Notes under the pieces: generated by a model
Told to the model about the DNA's origin: nothing
What the model saw: the letters and a program-made list of their open reading frames with translations, nothing else
Database searches by the model: none
Made by a program: the position numbers and the translations under genes
Assembly: GCA_036365145.1 (NCBI GenBank)
Contig: JAEOAD010000034.1
Span: forward strand, 19,187,501 to 19,251,500
Source: Orientallactaga sibirica
Taxonomy: Eukaryota > Chordata > Mammalia > Rodentia > Dipodidae
Reading direction: 5' to 3'
DNA: 64,000 bases
In this document: positions 44,481 through 56,645 of the stretch, piece after piece
How positions within the stretch are numbered: position 1 is the first letter of the stretch
How the letters are laid out: each line of letters opens with the position of its first letter

Positions 44481-44784
44481 AGTAATTAACCATCGGGATC
44501 AACTCCTTATCCCCAATGCTTCCAGCCACCATGGAGATCACCCATGGGATACAAAAGAGTGGTTTGTAGGTCTGACTTCCTTCTTGATACCATCTGTTGC
44601 TATTCTTATCATACTACTATCTGCACATTGCAGAGAACAAGAATACAACCTAAATTTCCCCTCTGCCCTCACCAGTGTCTCCTTTCAGGACAACCATGAG
44701 TTATGCTGAATTTGTCAGGACTAAATGTATTCTGCTTCATGTCTAGAGCATTCAGAGAGATAAAGACATACTTCTTTGTGTGTG

Positions 44785-45100
44785 AGTGCACCCTGGCTCA
44801 CACACACCATGGTGCATGCTTGGAAATCAAAGGACAGCTTCTGTTGGTGGTGGTCGTCATCTTCCACCTTGTTTTGAGACAAAATCCCTCATTGTTCACC
44901 ACTGTATTTGCCAGGCTAGCTGGCCTCTGAGATTCAGGGTGATTCTCCAGTCTTTAACTCTCTTCTTAACATAAGCAAACTGGTATTATAGACATTTGTG
45001 CTGCAGTGCCTGGTTTTCCATGGGTCTTGAGGATCTAAACACAGGTACTCACAACTGCACATGTAGGGCTTTGTCCACAGAGCTGTTGCTCCAGACCCCA
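44785..45100 (-). repeat. Old tRNA/B1-type composite SINE (B4-like)
   Basis: TCTTCCACCTTGTTTTGAGAC, a B1-like middle, and a tRNA-like end (GGACTTGAACNC-type GATCTAAACACAGGTACTC, CCACAGAGCTGTTGC). Diverged. Confidence 0.5.
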
Positions 45101-45236
45101 CTGTGTATTTTGTGCTTTGTCCACAGAAAGACTTTATTCTGGGCTATGCTGAAACTCATTCTCTAGATATTCAAGATATTGATTTTCAGCTGTCTCTTCA
45201 TGTCTCTTGTGGTCATCATCATAGATGAGTTTCATG

Positions 45237-45440
45237 GGCTGGAAAGATGGATCAACGGTTGACGTGCTTGCCTACAAAACCTAATAACCTTAGTTCAATT
45301 CTTCAGTATTCATATAAATAGACAGATGCATAATATGGTACATCTGGAGTTTGTCTGCAGCAACTGGAGATCCTAGCGTGCCCATATTCTTTCTCTTTCT
45401 TTCTCTGTCTCTCTCTCTCTCTGCTTACAAATAAGAAAAT
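45237..45440 (+). repeat. B2-superfamily (DIP-like) SINE, diverged
   Basis: GGGCTGGAAAGATGGATCAACGG head, AGACAGATGCATAATATGG body, CT-rich stretch and a short tail. Confidence 0.8.
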
Positions 45441-45699
45441 ATAAAATAGGTAAGTTCATGGCAGATGGTTGATCTGTCAATCAAGTCTCTTCTTCTCTTG
45501 ACCTGCTCGTTTTCAGTGAACTTTCCTCCACTACTTCATGGAACAACCCCAAGGCCATACAGGAGACTTTGTCCTCTCAGGATATTGTTACATCAAGAAG
45601 TCATTAGTATTCCACATCCCACTCTAACCAGAATCTTTTAGTTTTTCTGTAGATTTCCCACTTCTACTGAGCCTATCCTTTTTAAAAATTATTTTGTTT

Positions 45700-45884
45700 G
45701 TATCTTTATTTACTTATGAGAGAGAGAGAAAAATGGGGATGCCAAGGCCTCTATCCACTGCGAACAAACTCTAGACACATGCATCTCCATGTGCATCTGG
45801 CTTACCTGGGTTCTGGGGAATCAAACCTGGGTCCTTAGGCTTTGCATGCAAGTGCCTTAACTGCTAAGCTATCTATCCAGCTTC
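45700..45884 (-). repeat. B2-superfamily (DIP-like) SINE
   Basis: TTTATTTACTTATGAGAGAG end, GTGCATCTGGCTTACCTGGG body and CTGCTAAGCTATCTATCCAG head. Confidence 0.85.
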
Positions 45885-46792
45885 CTATTTTTTGATTCAT
45901 CAGTGTGCCCCATCCCTTCATATAATTACTTTATTCATGTATCAATTCCAACTTTTAAAAGTAATCTCTCCCTTCATGGCAAAGTTCACGGTCCATAGTT
46001 TAATCACTGCTCTCAACAACCATCTGATCCCCCTTGCTGTTCTGTGTTTTACTTCCCTGTGGTTTTCCACCTTTTGTGAAAGTGCACTCAAATAGCTGGA
46101 GGCAGGAGAACTACACAGGACATTGGAGGCAGTGCTAATGCATCATTAACCACCAACATCAGTTGAGTTATTCATGCTCACAGGTGAACATCCCTGGTTA
46201 CCCCTGTCCATATACTTTTGTCCTTATCATCCATTAACCTCTGACACTTATTATTTGTCCACAGAAAAAGTAGTAACAGGGAGTGCTTCAACTCATCTCC
46301 ATAGAAATTTTAAATCTGTTATTTTCTTTCTTCATATAACGTAGGAATTATTCCTTTAAGTCACTAAGTTATTCTTTGTAGAAGCTATTTTATGCTTTCT
46401 TAAACTTATAGAGAACTACATAAGCAGTTTTCCCTGGATCCCTCTGCTTCTTTAGCACATTATTTTCACCATAATTTCAATATAATTATAAATTTTTCTT
46501 CTTAGAACAAACACCCCATCTTCCACCATCATAATGATCCATTAATAATATCATCTGTAATACACAAAATGGATATGACTCAATTTTTTTTTCACTTTGT
46601 ACTCATTTCTCAGCTTACTCCACTGCATCTTCCACTATCACTAACTTATTGAATCACTTTGTTCCATGAATAGTTATGACTCTTATGTCATTAAATTAGA
46701 GTTTTCACTCTGTCATCAATTTATTTGACACTTTTTTTTCATTGGAGGAGGACCCTCAAGGAAATGGGGACCAAAGAGAGGGGATACGACCT
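45885..46792. other. Unassigned sequence with a 65-bp segment repeated at 47287
   Basis: No gene seen. 46593-46657 recurs, about 85% identical by eye, at 47287-47351. Confidence 0.5.
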
Positions 46793-46985
46793 GGGGCTGG
46801 AGAGATGGCTTAGCAGTTAAGGCACTTGCCTGTGAAGCCTAAGGATCCAGGTTCAATTTTCCAGGTCCCACATAAGCCAGATGCATAAGGTGGTGCATGC
46901 ATGTGGAGTTTGTTTGCAGTGGCTAAAGGCTCTGGCCTGCCCATTCTCTCTCTGTTTCTAATAAATAAATAAAATTTTAAAAAGA
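46793..46985 (+). repeat. B2-superfamily (DIP-like) SINE
   Basis: GGGGCTGGAGAGATGGCTTAGC head, GCCAGATGCATAAGGTGG body and AATAAATAAATAAAA tail, closely followed by (CA)n. Confidence 0.9.
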
Positions 46986-47000
46986 CTACAACCTATGTAA

Positions 47001-47001
<1 letters not shown>

Positions 47002-47048
<47 letters not shown>

Positions 47049-47049
47049 T
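47002..47049. repeat. (CA)n(TA)n microsatellite
   Basis: About 19 CA units then about five TA units, starting 17 bp after a SINE tail. Confidence 0.97.
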
Positions 47050-47429
47050 TGAAAAAAATTAAAAGAAAAAGTATAATTGGCCCCACAGAGAATACCATAC
47101 TCCTACTGAGGAGATTCCCCCAAGGTAACAGGAGCTGTGGCAAAGTGATAGAAGAGTATATCCTGTCATAGTAGATACAAATAAAATTTAAAAAATAGAA
47201 TAGAAAAACAAACCCTAACCCAGTGCTTTCATGACATGTACATGCCAACATGCCCAGCTATTATGTGGATGCTGCAGCTGAAAACTCACTTTGTACTCAT
47301 TCCTCAACTTACTCCACTGTGCCTTCTACTACCATCAATTTACTGAATCACAAAGGCCATTATGCTGATGTAGAAAGCACTTTACTCACAGAGCAAGCTG
47401 TCAGCCCCCTGTTTAGTCTACTCATTCAA

Positions 47430-47624
47430 AAAATTTATTTTATTTATTTATGAGAGAGAAAGAGAGAGAGGGAGAGAGAGAATGGGTGTGCCAGCCACCG
47501 CAAACCAACTCCAGATGTGTGCACCCCCTTGTGCATCTGGCTTACATAGATCCTGGAGAATCAAACAGGGATCCTTTGGCTTTGCAGGCAAACACCTTAA
47601 CTGCTAAGCCATCTCTCCAGCCCC
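47430..47624 (-). repeat. B2-superfamily (DIP-like) SINE
   Basis: TTTATTTATTTATGAGAG tail end, body CTTGTGCATCTGGCTTAC and head CTGCTAAGCCATCTCTCCAG. Confidence 0.9.
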
Positions 47625-47639
47625 AATACTACTCATTTA

Positions 47640-47662
47640 AAAAATACATTTATTTATTTATT

Positions 47663-47696
<34 letters not shown>

Positions 47697-47846
47697 TATA
47701 CCAGGACCTATTGCCACTGCAAACGAATGCCAGACACTTGCACTACTTTTTCCCATCTGGCTTACATGGGTATCTTAGGACTTGAACCCCATTCAGTAGA
47801 CTTTGCAAGCTATCACATTTAACCTTTGAACCATCTTTCCAGTCCC
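47640..47846 (-). repeat. B2-superfamily (DIP-like) SINE with (TG)n in its tail
   Basis: TTTATTTATTTATTTATG followed by (TG)n at 47665-47695, then an older body (TTTTTCCCATCTGGCTTAC) and head (CTTTGAACCATCTTTCCAG). Confidence 0.85.
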
Positions 47847-48079
47847 CTGTGCTGCTCTTGATGTCAGTAATTTTCTTTGCCACTTGGGCATATATATATG
47901 CCTATCTAAACTTCACTGCCATTTATCAGAATCTTTGGGTTAGATTTAGCACCCCATTCTCTGACATTTTGGATTTTTAGCACCTTTTATTTATCCTGGC
48001 TTAATAGTACTTTTAACCATCTTATTGAATACATTTTGAATTTGTGGTCAGGGAACAAGGATTTTTTTCCCCTTATATA

Positions 48080-48410
48080 TGTATGTAATGTGTGGTGGTG
48101 GTGGTGTGTGTGTGTGTGCACACGTGTGTGTTATGCATAGGTGTATACCCTTGAGGCACCCTATGCACTTGCCTGCAGTGGGGTTTGATCACCTGAGGTG
48201 GCCAGAGCTGAAAGTTCAGTGTCCCACGCCTTGGTGCTTTTGCCTGTTCTTCTCCCTTATGGGACTAGAGTTACAGGCATGCATAGCCATGCACAGCTGA
48301 TAATATGTGTTTGGAGATGGATCTCCAGACCTCTCTTTGTTCTCATCAGGCTCTTTTGCTTAAGCAGGAAGTGCTCTTATCCACTGCACCATCTCTCCTG
48401 ACCAATGGGC
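48080..48410 (-). repeat. Old B2/B3/B4-type SINE region
   Basis: GT-rich start, GTGGGGTTTGATCACCTGAGG, ACTAGAGTTACAGGCATGC and an antisense tRNA-like end (TTATCCACTGCACCATCTCTC). Likely an old composite SINE. Confidence 0.5.
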
Positions 48411-49261
48411 AGGGATTTATCATTTGCTTTTATCACTATGCTATTCTTATTTCCAAAATTGATCATTTTCATCATTTTCTTCAATCTATAAGTAATGTTA
48501 AATAAGGTCAGGCATAGGAAAAGCAAGGAAAAAGACTCAAAGTATTAGGATAAATTGATGAGATATAGTGAAGGCAGAGGAGTTGATAGCAATGCAAAGT
48601 TATCCAGGAATCCAAAGAAAAATTATATATAGAAAGGCTGACATTGTAGAGACTTAAGGCATGATACAAAGTAAAACTGTTATCACTGAAAGATGAATTG
48701 AAGAACCTTTAAATCCATTACCTCATCATATATACAAGTTACTCTTTCCAAGTATGAGGGAAATAACTCAAATAAGAAAGTTGAGGATCAGTCATGTGAA
48801 AGTTATACATGTAGGAAGTATGGGACTAAGAACTGCTTTTGTTTCATGACTATTTAATCTACACTTCTTTTCCCATCACTCAATGCCAATGTATAATGCC
48901 AAGGCCCTGGTTCTGGAGATCAGGGACATTTGAGTGGGTTTTATACAGAATTTTATTTCAAAACATCATTCTTGGTGGCATCAAAACATGGACTAGTTTA
49001 GCTTATCCAGACTGTAGAACTAGGACTCAGTTTCTATTATTCCCTGGAAAGGTGGCCATAACTGAGTGGCAGCATATGAGGTAGCTCAAGAGTAATGAGA
49101 GAAAATGATAAAAGTAGTATAGCTGCAAGATCTTTCTTGCCTTCCATGACATGAAGAGGTGAAGGAATGTAGAATTCCACTCCAAGACACAAGTGATTAC
49201 TTTTTAGGAATTCAGGTATAGCACCTTAGTTTTAGCCCAGTGCTTTATAAATACATAAATA
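48411..49261. other. Unassigned intronic sequence
   Basis: No gene, RNA or clear repeat. Confidence 0.5.
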
Positions 49262-49600
49262 AACAGACTGTAGAGATGGCTCATTGGATAAAGTGCTTGT
49301 CACATAAATTTGAGTACATAAGTTTAGATCCCCAAGACCCACATAAAGCCAGATACTACAGTGTTGATGTCTATAATCCCAGTGAACCTAGGGTGAGAAG
49401 GGAAGTGGAGATAGAAGAATGACCTGGAAGCTCATGGGCCAGCTAGTTTCAAGAATACTGCACAGTGAACAACTGGACACCCTGACTCCAGCAAGGTGGA
49501 AGGTGAGTACAAATGCCCAAAGTAGTTCACGGCCTTTAGTACGCAAGTGCTCACACTCGCAACAGAAACACACACCAAAATAAACAAATAAGTAAATAAA
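49262..49600 (+). repeat. tRNA/B1 composite SINE (B4-like)
   Basis: tRNA-like head (CTGTAGAGATGGCTCATTGG), then GATGTCTATAATCCCAGTG and GACCTGGAAGCTCATGGGCC, ending with ACACACACCAAAATAAAC and an A-rich tail. Confidence 0.65.
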
Positions 49601-50695
49601 TAACTAATTAAATAGCCCATTATTTCCCCATTTTTCTCAACTCTGTCTTTATGTTCATTTCCACAATGGCTGCTCTAGATACTTTCACCATTACTTCCTC
49701 ACCAGGCTTTCATTCCTCTAGTATTGCCTCTATATTCACTCTTTCCCATGATTCCAAAGTCATTTCCATCCATACTAATATTTCCCATCAGGGAAAATTT
49801 CAGGATTAAACACCAATATTTCTTAACAGTGTTGTGAGCATCTGATGACATAATACATGGTGTATGTGAGAAGCTTGCTAGAGATGATATTCAATAACCG
49901 TTCATCCTCTTTCCTTCCTCCTGGAAAATATATGCAATGCCCCTGCCTATCTGCAATAATTGGCTTTAAAACAGAGATAACAGGCAGGGGCTATTTCAAA
50001 ACATTTTAATAAGTTGTCATCATTTGCTTCTAGCAGAATCAAGGTATTAATTTCTCCACCAACCTTATTTCCATTCTTCATGAGTCTCTTTAAGAACATT
50101 CATGCCCAGATTTCAGAGGTCCTCTGAGAGTCACAGGAAATCTGGAAAGACTCACAGAAATTACATAACCTTTACAGAACGACCCCTACCCACCTCTATT
50201 CACTCATTCACATCATATGAGTAAGGAAGACAACTTTAAAGAAATGATTTGATTGGAATCAGTAAATGTTTGTCCATATAATTCTGTAGATCCTAAGAGA
50301 TAGATGAAGAATTATGGAATAATGCCTCTCCTTAATACTCACCATTCGAGTTCCAAAGAGTAGAGTCCCAATACAATGGCATTGGACTTATTCACTAATT
50401 ACTGTAGACTCCTGAACCACAGGCATCCTTCAGGGAAGTCTGAGTTCTGGGGAGAGTTCCCTCCAGGATAGGAGAGTGTGATTTCTAAAGACCAAATGCA
50501 AATGGAACCCGTTATATGCTACTAGGCATGAAAATAAGCCTCTTTATATAAACATTCTAAGAAACATATTTCTGGTGTTCAGAAAAGAGAAGTACATAAG
50601 CCAACCTGCTTCCCTTGTTGAGTTGGCTTTTAGGAAGCCAGTGACTAACTTAGCATGTGAGGGTGGTGACAGCACTAGCCTGCTTTCTTGTCCTC
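49601..50695. other. Unassigned intronic sequence
   Basis: No exon, RNA gene or young repeat recognised. Confidence 0.5.
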
Positions 50696-50699
50696 AGAC

Positions 50700-50890
50700 A
50701 CACCAAGTAAAACTCACATTTATTTCCCTCTGCTGGGAATTCTCCACTTTTCTTGGCTGTATACCCAGAAGAAGTATAGCTACGTCATATGGTAGTGCTA
50801 TTTTCAGATTTTGAAAAACTCCCTTACTGATCCATAGTGACTTCACCAGTTTTAACTCCCACCAGTAGTGAGTAAGGGTTCCTTTTTTTA
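50700..50890 (-). pseudogene. L1 ORF2 C-terminal fragment
   Basis: An antisense frame with THYWWELKLVKSLW and ALPYDVAILLLGIQP, homologous to the ORF2 segment at 12.6-12.9 kb but older. It ends where the sense-oriented L1 tail begins. Confidence 0.8.
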
Positions 50891-51125
50891 CTGGGTCCTT
50901 ATCAGAAAGGGGGTCATGAAAGATGAAGAGGAGATCATATGGTTGGAGCATGGTATTAAAATGCATGAGGCATGAAAGTGGAAGGAGGGCTATTTATTGG
51001 AGGTTGGAAGGAAACCAGTAAGGGAAGGGATTCAGGGTCATGGTGAATGGAGTAGGGGGGAAGGAAGGAATAACATATGTATTACAATATCATAATAAAA
51101 TCATTACTTTCTATGCTAATTAAAA
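50891..51125 (+). mobile_element. L1 3' UTR tail, sense
   Basis: GAGGCATGAAAGTGGAAGGAGG, GGAAACCAGTAAGGG and AATATCATAATAAAATCATT resemble a rodent L1 end, abutting the antisense ORF2 fragment. Probably a second 5'-inverted L1. Confidence 0.6.
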
Positions 51126-51149
51126 AGCAAAGCAATTAAAGCAAGAATT

Positions 51150-51350
51150 CTCTACCTTCTGCTTATACCAGTTGTTTGGGTTATTTATTCCTTATGGGAT
51201 TGGCATCTTGATCCCTTTCTCATCACCACAGAAGAGCTTTCCTGACCACCGAAACATAAGGTTGCTTCTGTCTTCCTTGTATTACTGTTTGCATGTCTCC
51301 GAGAATTGTATAAAATTAGCTCAATCATGTATTTATGTCCTTCTTTTTAA
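51150..51350 (+). repeat. Probable L2 fragment
   Basis: GAGCTTTCCTGACCACCGAAAC and CTGTCTTCCTTGTATTAC resemble the sense L2 region upstream of its 3' end. Confidence 0.4.
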
Positions 51351-51476
51351 TTTCACTGGAGAGGGGTAGTCATTCTCTTCTGTGGCTTAGCCACTGTTAA
51401 GTGATGAGAAGAACAAATATAGGGGGGCTGATGGGAGTGAGGAGGGGTAGTGTGGGACACCACATATGATCCAATA

Positions 51477-51478
<2 letters not shown>

Positions 51479-51519
<41 letters not shown>
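51479..51519. repeat. (AC)n microsatellite
   Basis: About 20 AC units, followed by AATATATATGG. Confidence 0.98.
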
Positions 51520-51521
<2 letters not shown>

Positions 51522-51559
51522 TATATATGGATAGAGATGTCAAAACTCCCCAAACCAAA

Positions 51560-52430
51560 AACATAAATTTACTGAGATATAATTGATATAGAAAAATCAC
51601 ATATATGTAATATGTACATCTTGCTGATTTGAATATATGCATGCATCCATGTTCTATCACAACAAACATGACTAACTCTTATATATCACCTCACAAATTT
51701 ACATTTGTTCATTGGTATGCATATGGGTATGTGTGTACATATATGTAAGATCACACATAACTTTTTTCTTGAATATATTTTAATGAGCACAATCACATGC
51801 TATTAACTCTAGGTGCTGTTTGAAAAACAATTCCTCATCTTCCTATCACCCCAACTGATGGAAACTTCCATTCTATTGCCTGTCTTTTTGCAGTTTACTT
51901 TAGTTACTTTATGTAATTGGAAGTATGCATAATTTATTCTACTGTGAAAGGCTTATTTTGCATACTTAATGTCCTTTAGACTCATTCACCTCATTACAAA
52001 TGACAGTTTCCTTTTTAAAGTCCAAATGTTAGTACATTATGTGTTTATTTTCTTTCTTTCCTTCTTTTTTTTTCTTTTCCTTTTTCTATCATAGCCTTTG
52101 CTGGCTCCAAACTAGTGATCCTTCTGCATCCTGAGTGGTTGTGATTATAGATATGTGACAACAAACTCAGCTATATCACATTTTTATCCTTTTGTTTGAT
52201 TGAATATTGGTTGTTTCCCTATGTTGACTATTGAAAAAATTCTGATTGTGGGGATATATAAATATTTTTTTCAATTTCATTAGATATGTACCTAGAAATG
52301 AAATTGTTTGGTCATACATCGTTTCATAGTTAAACTTTTGAAGAACTTCCCTCTTGAACTTGGTATTTCCCAGGATAGATATATAATTATACATTTCCAT
52401 CAATAGTGTATAAGGGTTTTCTTACTATTG
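51560..52430 (-). mobile_element. Ancient L1 3' region with a nested B1
   Basis: TACTGAGATATAATTGATATAG, CTCATTCACCTCATTACAAATG, GAATATTGGTTGTTTCCCTATG and ACCTAGAAATGAAATTGTTTGG are the antisense ORF2 end/3' UTR of old mammalian L1. An old B1-type SINE interrupts it at 52045-52180. Confidence 0.75.
52045..52180 (-). repeat. Old B1-type SINE nested in L1
   Basis: T-rich start, CTCCAAACTAGTGATCCTTCTGCATCC and GATTATAGATATGTGACAAC as diverged antisense B1. Confidence 0.6.
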
Positions 52431-55127
52431 GCACTGAGCTCTGTATGAATGAGCCTATTTCATTCTGTGCTATGTCCCTAGTACCAAAATAAGAATTATG
52501 CTATTATCAAAGGTGATGAAATCACATGACATGCACAGGGTAAACATCAGAAAGGCAAATAAGGAAATATGTTCAGAAGTACATCATCATTTGTTTAAAG
52601 TCCATATAGTTATTAAGTGACCAAATTGGAATTCGAACCTACATTTTTCTCAGAAGAACATAAGCCTCTAAGGAATCTCTAAAAAAGGAGGTTTAATTTT
52701 TTTTTAATGAAAGGAAAAGATAGAAGAATATAATGAAAAAAAACAACCAAATTGTAGGGATATAATATCTGTTGGGGTGAAGTTATTGGGGACCCTGGGA
52801 GTTGTCTTTAGGATATGAATGATTAGAAGACATTTTGAGCCACTTACCTCCTGGCTGAGGGCTGCAAGTTACTATACTTCATGCATTGGGTGCAGATGTT
52901 CTGCTATGGAGCATGTGATGAATTATGCCTTAGAAAGGTCAGATTTGGCTTTCCTGTAGAACTAAAGTTCTCAAGGAAGTTCTGAAATTATAACATATGG
53001 GCATAAGGGGTGATGGAAATGAGATACAATGAGTACAGTTAACTAATGGAATCTAAGGTGATAGAACAAAATCAAATGTCAGCAAAATTTCCTCTCCTGG
53101 CATTTCTCCCCTAGAATTCACTTCCCTGGACAGCTGTCTTCATTATGTAGTTCATTAGAGGGGTATGTTAATTGTGCTACTGGCACCTATTACAGATTGG
53201 TTTTTACTGGGCAAATGACTATTGACAATTTGCCCTGGGCACTAGAGAAATGCCCAAGATAGTCCCAAGTGTAATTCAAGGTAGAAGACCTTAAAAATGA
53301 ACCTGTGCAACTGGAGCGCATATTTTATCTGGTGAGTGTGCAAAACAGAGAGTTGTGAGGGACCAGGAGATGTGAGCTCACTTTCTTACTCTTAGTTAGT
53401 AATGGCTAGAGGCAGATAAAGATGAGAATCATGGGTGGTTTTAGGATGTGCTGTGCCCTGCCAGCCTTGGCTTCCTTGGAACATTGGCAGAAGAACAGAG
53501 GAGCTAATTTGGACAAGTAGAATCAAGGTAAAGATATAAAGCAGGTTAGCTCCCTGCAGACATTCTCTGTCTTTGACATCAACACAGAGAATGGTATTAG
53601 CATTCTACCCAACCATCTAGGACAGGTTGATAATTTTTATTAATGTGTGGCCTAGTGAGTTGCCTCAGCCTTCATCCATCAAACGGTGCATCATGCCTTC
53701 AACAGCAGCCCACACCCAGTGCCTCAGAAGCCCATATATCATGCCTCGAGGCAGAGAAGCAGATTCCCTTTTATCTCCTTGCAAAAGCACAGATGTTTGG
53801 AATGTCAGTAAATGCACCCAGCCTTCTCTGGGATTCAGGCACAGCTTCTCCCTGGATGACCTCCTTGGAATCTTCATTCCCACTGCATTCCAGGCAGATA
53901 AACTCTCCTTTTGTTCCTTCACTCAAGAGCTGCCTCCACCCCACTCTTTCAACCCATGTGTCATGGGCAGCACATCTGTGCAGCCATGTCTGCCTTGTCC
54001 CAGCTGCTGAGAGCATTTGTGAGGCAGCTGTTGTGTGCCTCAGCATGTGAAAATGTTTATGCTGTGACATTCTGATGCATGGCTCAGGCTCAGACTTCAT
54101 CCACATCTCCACTGTGTTATCCAAAGGAGGGAGGCAAGTTCATCAAGGGTAAAGATCTATGAGCTGTAGGTTCAGGATACCCGATGCTAATACATAATGC
54201 CTTGTGATTTTGGTATCCTAATCTATGAGTTGGGATACTTTGATGAGGTACATAGCTTTGGCTATAATTTGTTCTTCCCTCCTGTATGTTTTATACCTCT
54301 CACCTGAAGTTTGAGCTATGGTTAGAACACTCCCTGTGGCTGCACTTCCTGGAGATGCTGATGATGAAGCCTTAGTAGAGAGAGTTATCTTCGTGGGACA
54401 TCGTATTATTAAATAGACACATAAATTGTTTCCAACTTAGGACCCTGTATTTACTTCTCTAAATTAGGTCTCTGGAATTAAGTTTTTCCACTTTGAAATA
54501 AAAACAGAAAATTGTTGGACCAGTACATTTTCTGAGTTCTTTTCTAAGTCTGTGTATCCCAGAACTCAGAAGAATTATACAATTTCCTTTACTTACCTTG
54601 CCTAAGTCACTATGGCATGAGTCAGCCACTCATAAAACAGATAATATAGCCATTTTTCAGAAACTTTGAGGTGTGAATGCTATACTTAGGTTTGTGCCTT
54701 TTACTGGGTGTTACTGACATTCTTCCATTTTAAGAAATCAGCATGAATGGATGTCAGTGAAGAAAGCTATGGTTGGTTTAGCTTTTGGGCACAATAATAA
54801 TATTCAGTAGTCATGGGTAGTTATTGTCCTATTTTATTGATGAATATACTACTCTTCTGAAGCTAGCAATCCAAGGTCAAATGATGTGCAATTTTAATAC
54901 TTTGTAGTTTCAAAGCCTGTTACAATTCTAAATGTGCCTATTTTTGTGTCATTATTCCTATTTCCTATCTCAGGATCAGGTAAGATGCCAGATTCTGAGA
55001 TGTCTTTGCCCTGGCACAATCACCGTCTTATCTGTTGCTATTGTCCCCTCTGTTTGTATTAGATGAATAAGCAATATTCCTAAGATGATCAATCTGTACT
55101 TTTGATTAAATAATTTGTGAATTAATT
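52431..55127. other. Unassigned intronic sequence
   Basis: No exon or recognisable young repeat. Overlapping open frames at 53.63-54.12 kb on both strands have no domain. Confidence 0.5.
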
Positions 55128-55216
55128 ATTTTGGCAAAGGCTAGTGATTGAATCCATATCTTTTTACATGCTAAGCATGCACTGTATCTGGAGTTGCATT
55201 CCCAACCCTGCCCTAT
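55128..55216 (-). repeat. ID-type SINE, old
   Basis: GTGATTGAATCCATATC, ACATGCTAAGCATGCACTG and the C-rich end read as an antisense ID (tRNA-Ala-like) element. Confidence 0.6.
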
Positions 55217-56389
55217 TTTATAAATCTTGAACTTGCTGTTAAAGTATTTTATAGTTTTTAATCAGACAAAGGCAAGTCTTTGAAGAGAAGGTCACAATTT
55301 TGGAAGGGTCTTTTCTAAGTTTTAATGCTAATATTAAGCAAGAAATTCATCCCAAAAGGAGATGAATTTTCCCTTCAGGTTAGAGGAAAGGTTTCATGAC
55401 CAGCATCATCTGAGATCCTGAAAAGCAAAGAGTATGTATTCTGCACATGGTTTATGACAAGTGCCTTATTCTTAAGTTGAGTTGAGTGGGGTCTTAGTTT
55501 TGTAGTAAGACTTTGGACCTAAGATAGCAGTCTGGTCAATTTCCCTTCAGGTCACAGCAAATGAAAGCTAAATCAATAACAAACATTGAAAAAGGATGAC
55601 CATTTCATAGGAAAGAGATAGAAATATAAGTCTCACATTCTTCCATTTGAGGAATATAAATATTTTAACACTAGAAAAAAAGAGAGAAAGAGATTCTAGG
55701 CACAAGAATGAACACATACCTCTCCCTTGGCAATGTCTTCTACTTTAAAGATGTTTATTGTCCATTGTTTCATAAATTACTTATCAGCATCTTTAGACTT
55801 ATCTTCCACATGTGTGCATGGAAGGACAGAAAGGGGAAGTTACTTAACTAAGGACATATGACTAATAAGACGTGCAGTTGGTATAAAATTACTAAAGGCT
55901 CCTACTCTATTGCGGATGAGCCACTCTGCAGGGATATGGGGTAATTATGCAATCCTTTCAACAAGTCTAGAAACTTATATCATTCTCTTCAACATATAAA
56001 TAGGAAAATAAAAATCTGGAGGTGGTAATGTGTGTGGTCTAAAATTATTTGCATGACTTTGTCAACAGTAGAAATTACCTCAGGTTATCTAACTATGAGT
56101 CCATACCAAGGTCCCTCATAGTAATACCCAACATTGGAAAGACTAGTACAAGCTGGCCTGAGGTCTGAATGTTCCAGAACAAAGTTCCTTTTGAACATGG
56201 TCAATGGGTCTTAGAAAAGCAGATTCCTCCAGCTGTTAGTTGGTGGCCTCTGGTAGACAATCAGATGCTGTTGAGTTTCAAGAATCTTTAACTTGAGAGC
56301 ACAGCTTCTTCCTAAAGTCAAAATTTCTATTAAGATTTTACTATAAAGATTGCATTCTTGAGTAATTAACCAAAGCTCAGAGACCTTCA

Positions 56390-56645
56390 TGGAGTAATTA
56401 CTACCATTTACTGGATACATCTGTATGCCAGACACTGTGCAAAGGATACTAAATGTGTCTTCTCAAATCCTTACAGCATTTCTGTGAGCTAGAACTTGTT
56501 ATGTCGATCAGTTTAAAGAAAAAAATAACAACAAAAAACAAAACAAACAAACAACAAAACAAACAAACAAACCTGATTCTCTGTTAGGCTATAGTATCCC
56601 TAGAACTTGAACCCAGCTCTATCAGAGTCTTTGCTATGTTAGTTA
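56390..56645 (-). repeat. MIR element interrupted by an A/C-rich tract
   Basis: ACTGGATACATCTGTATGCCAGAC and TCTTCTCAAATCCTTACAGC are antisense MIR. A low-complexity (AAAC)n-like tract at 56519-56572 intervenes, then CTTGAACCCAGCTCTATCAG finishes the MIR. Confidence 0.6.

Noticed and set aside
53627..54124. Overlapping open frames of 85-135 codons on both strands
   Set aside because: No domain, low-complexity Ser/Pro/Cys content, and mutually overlapping frames suggest chance in a GC-richer stretch.
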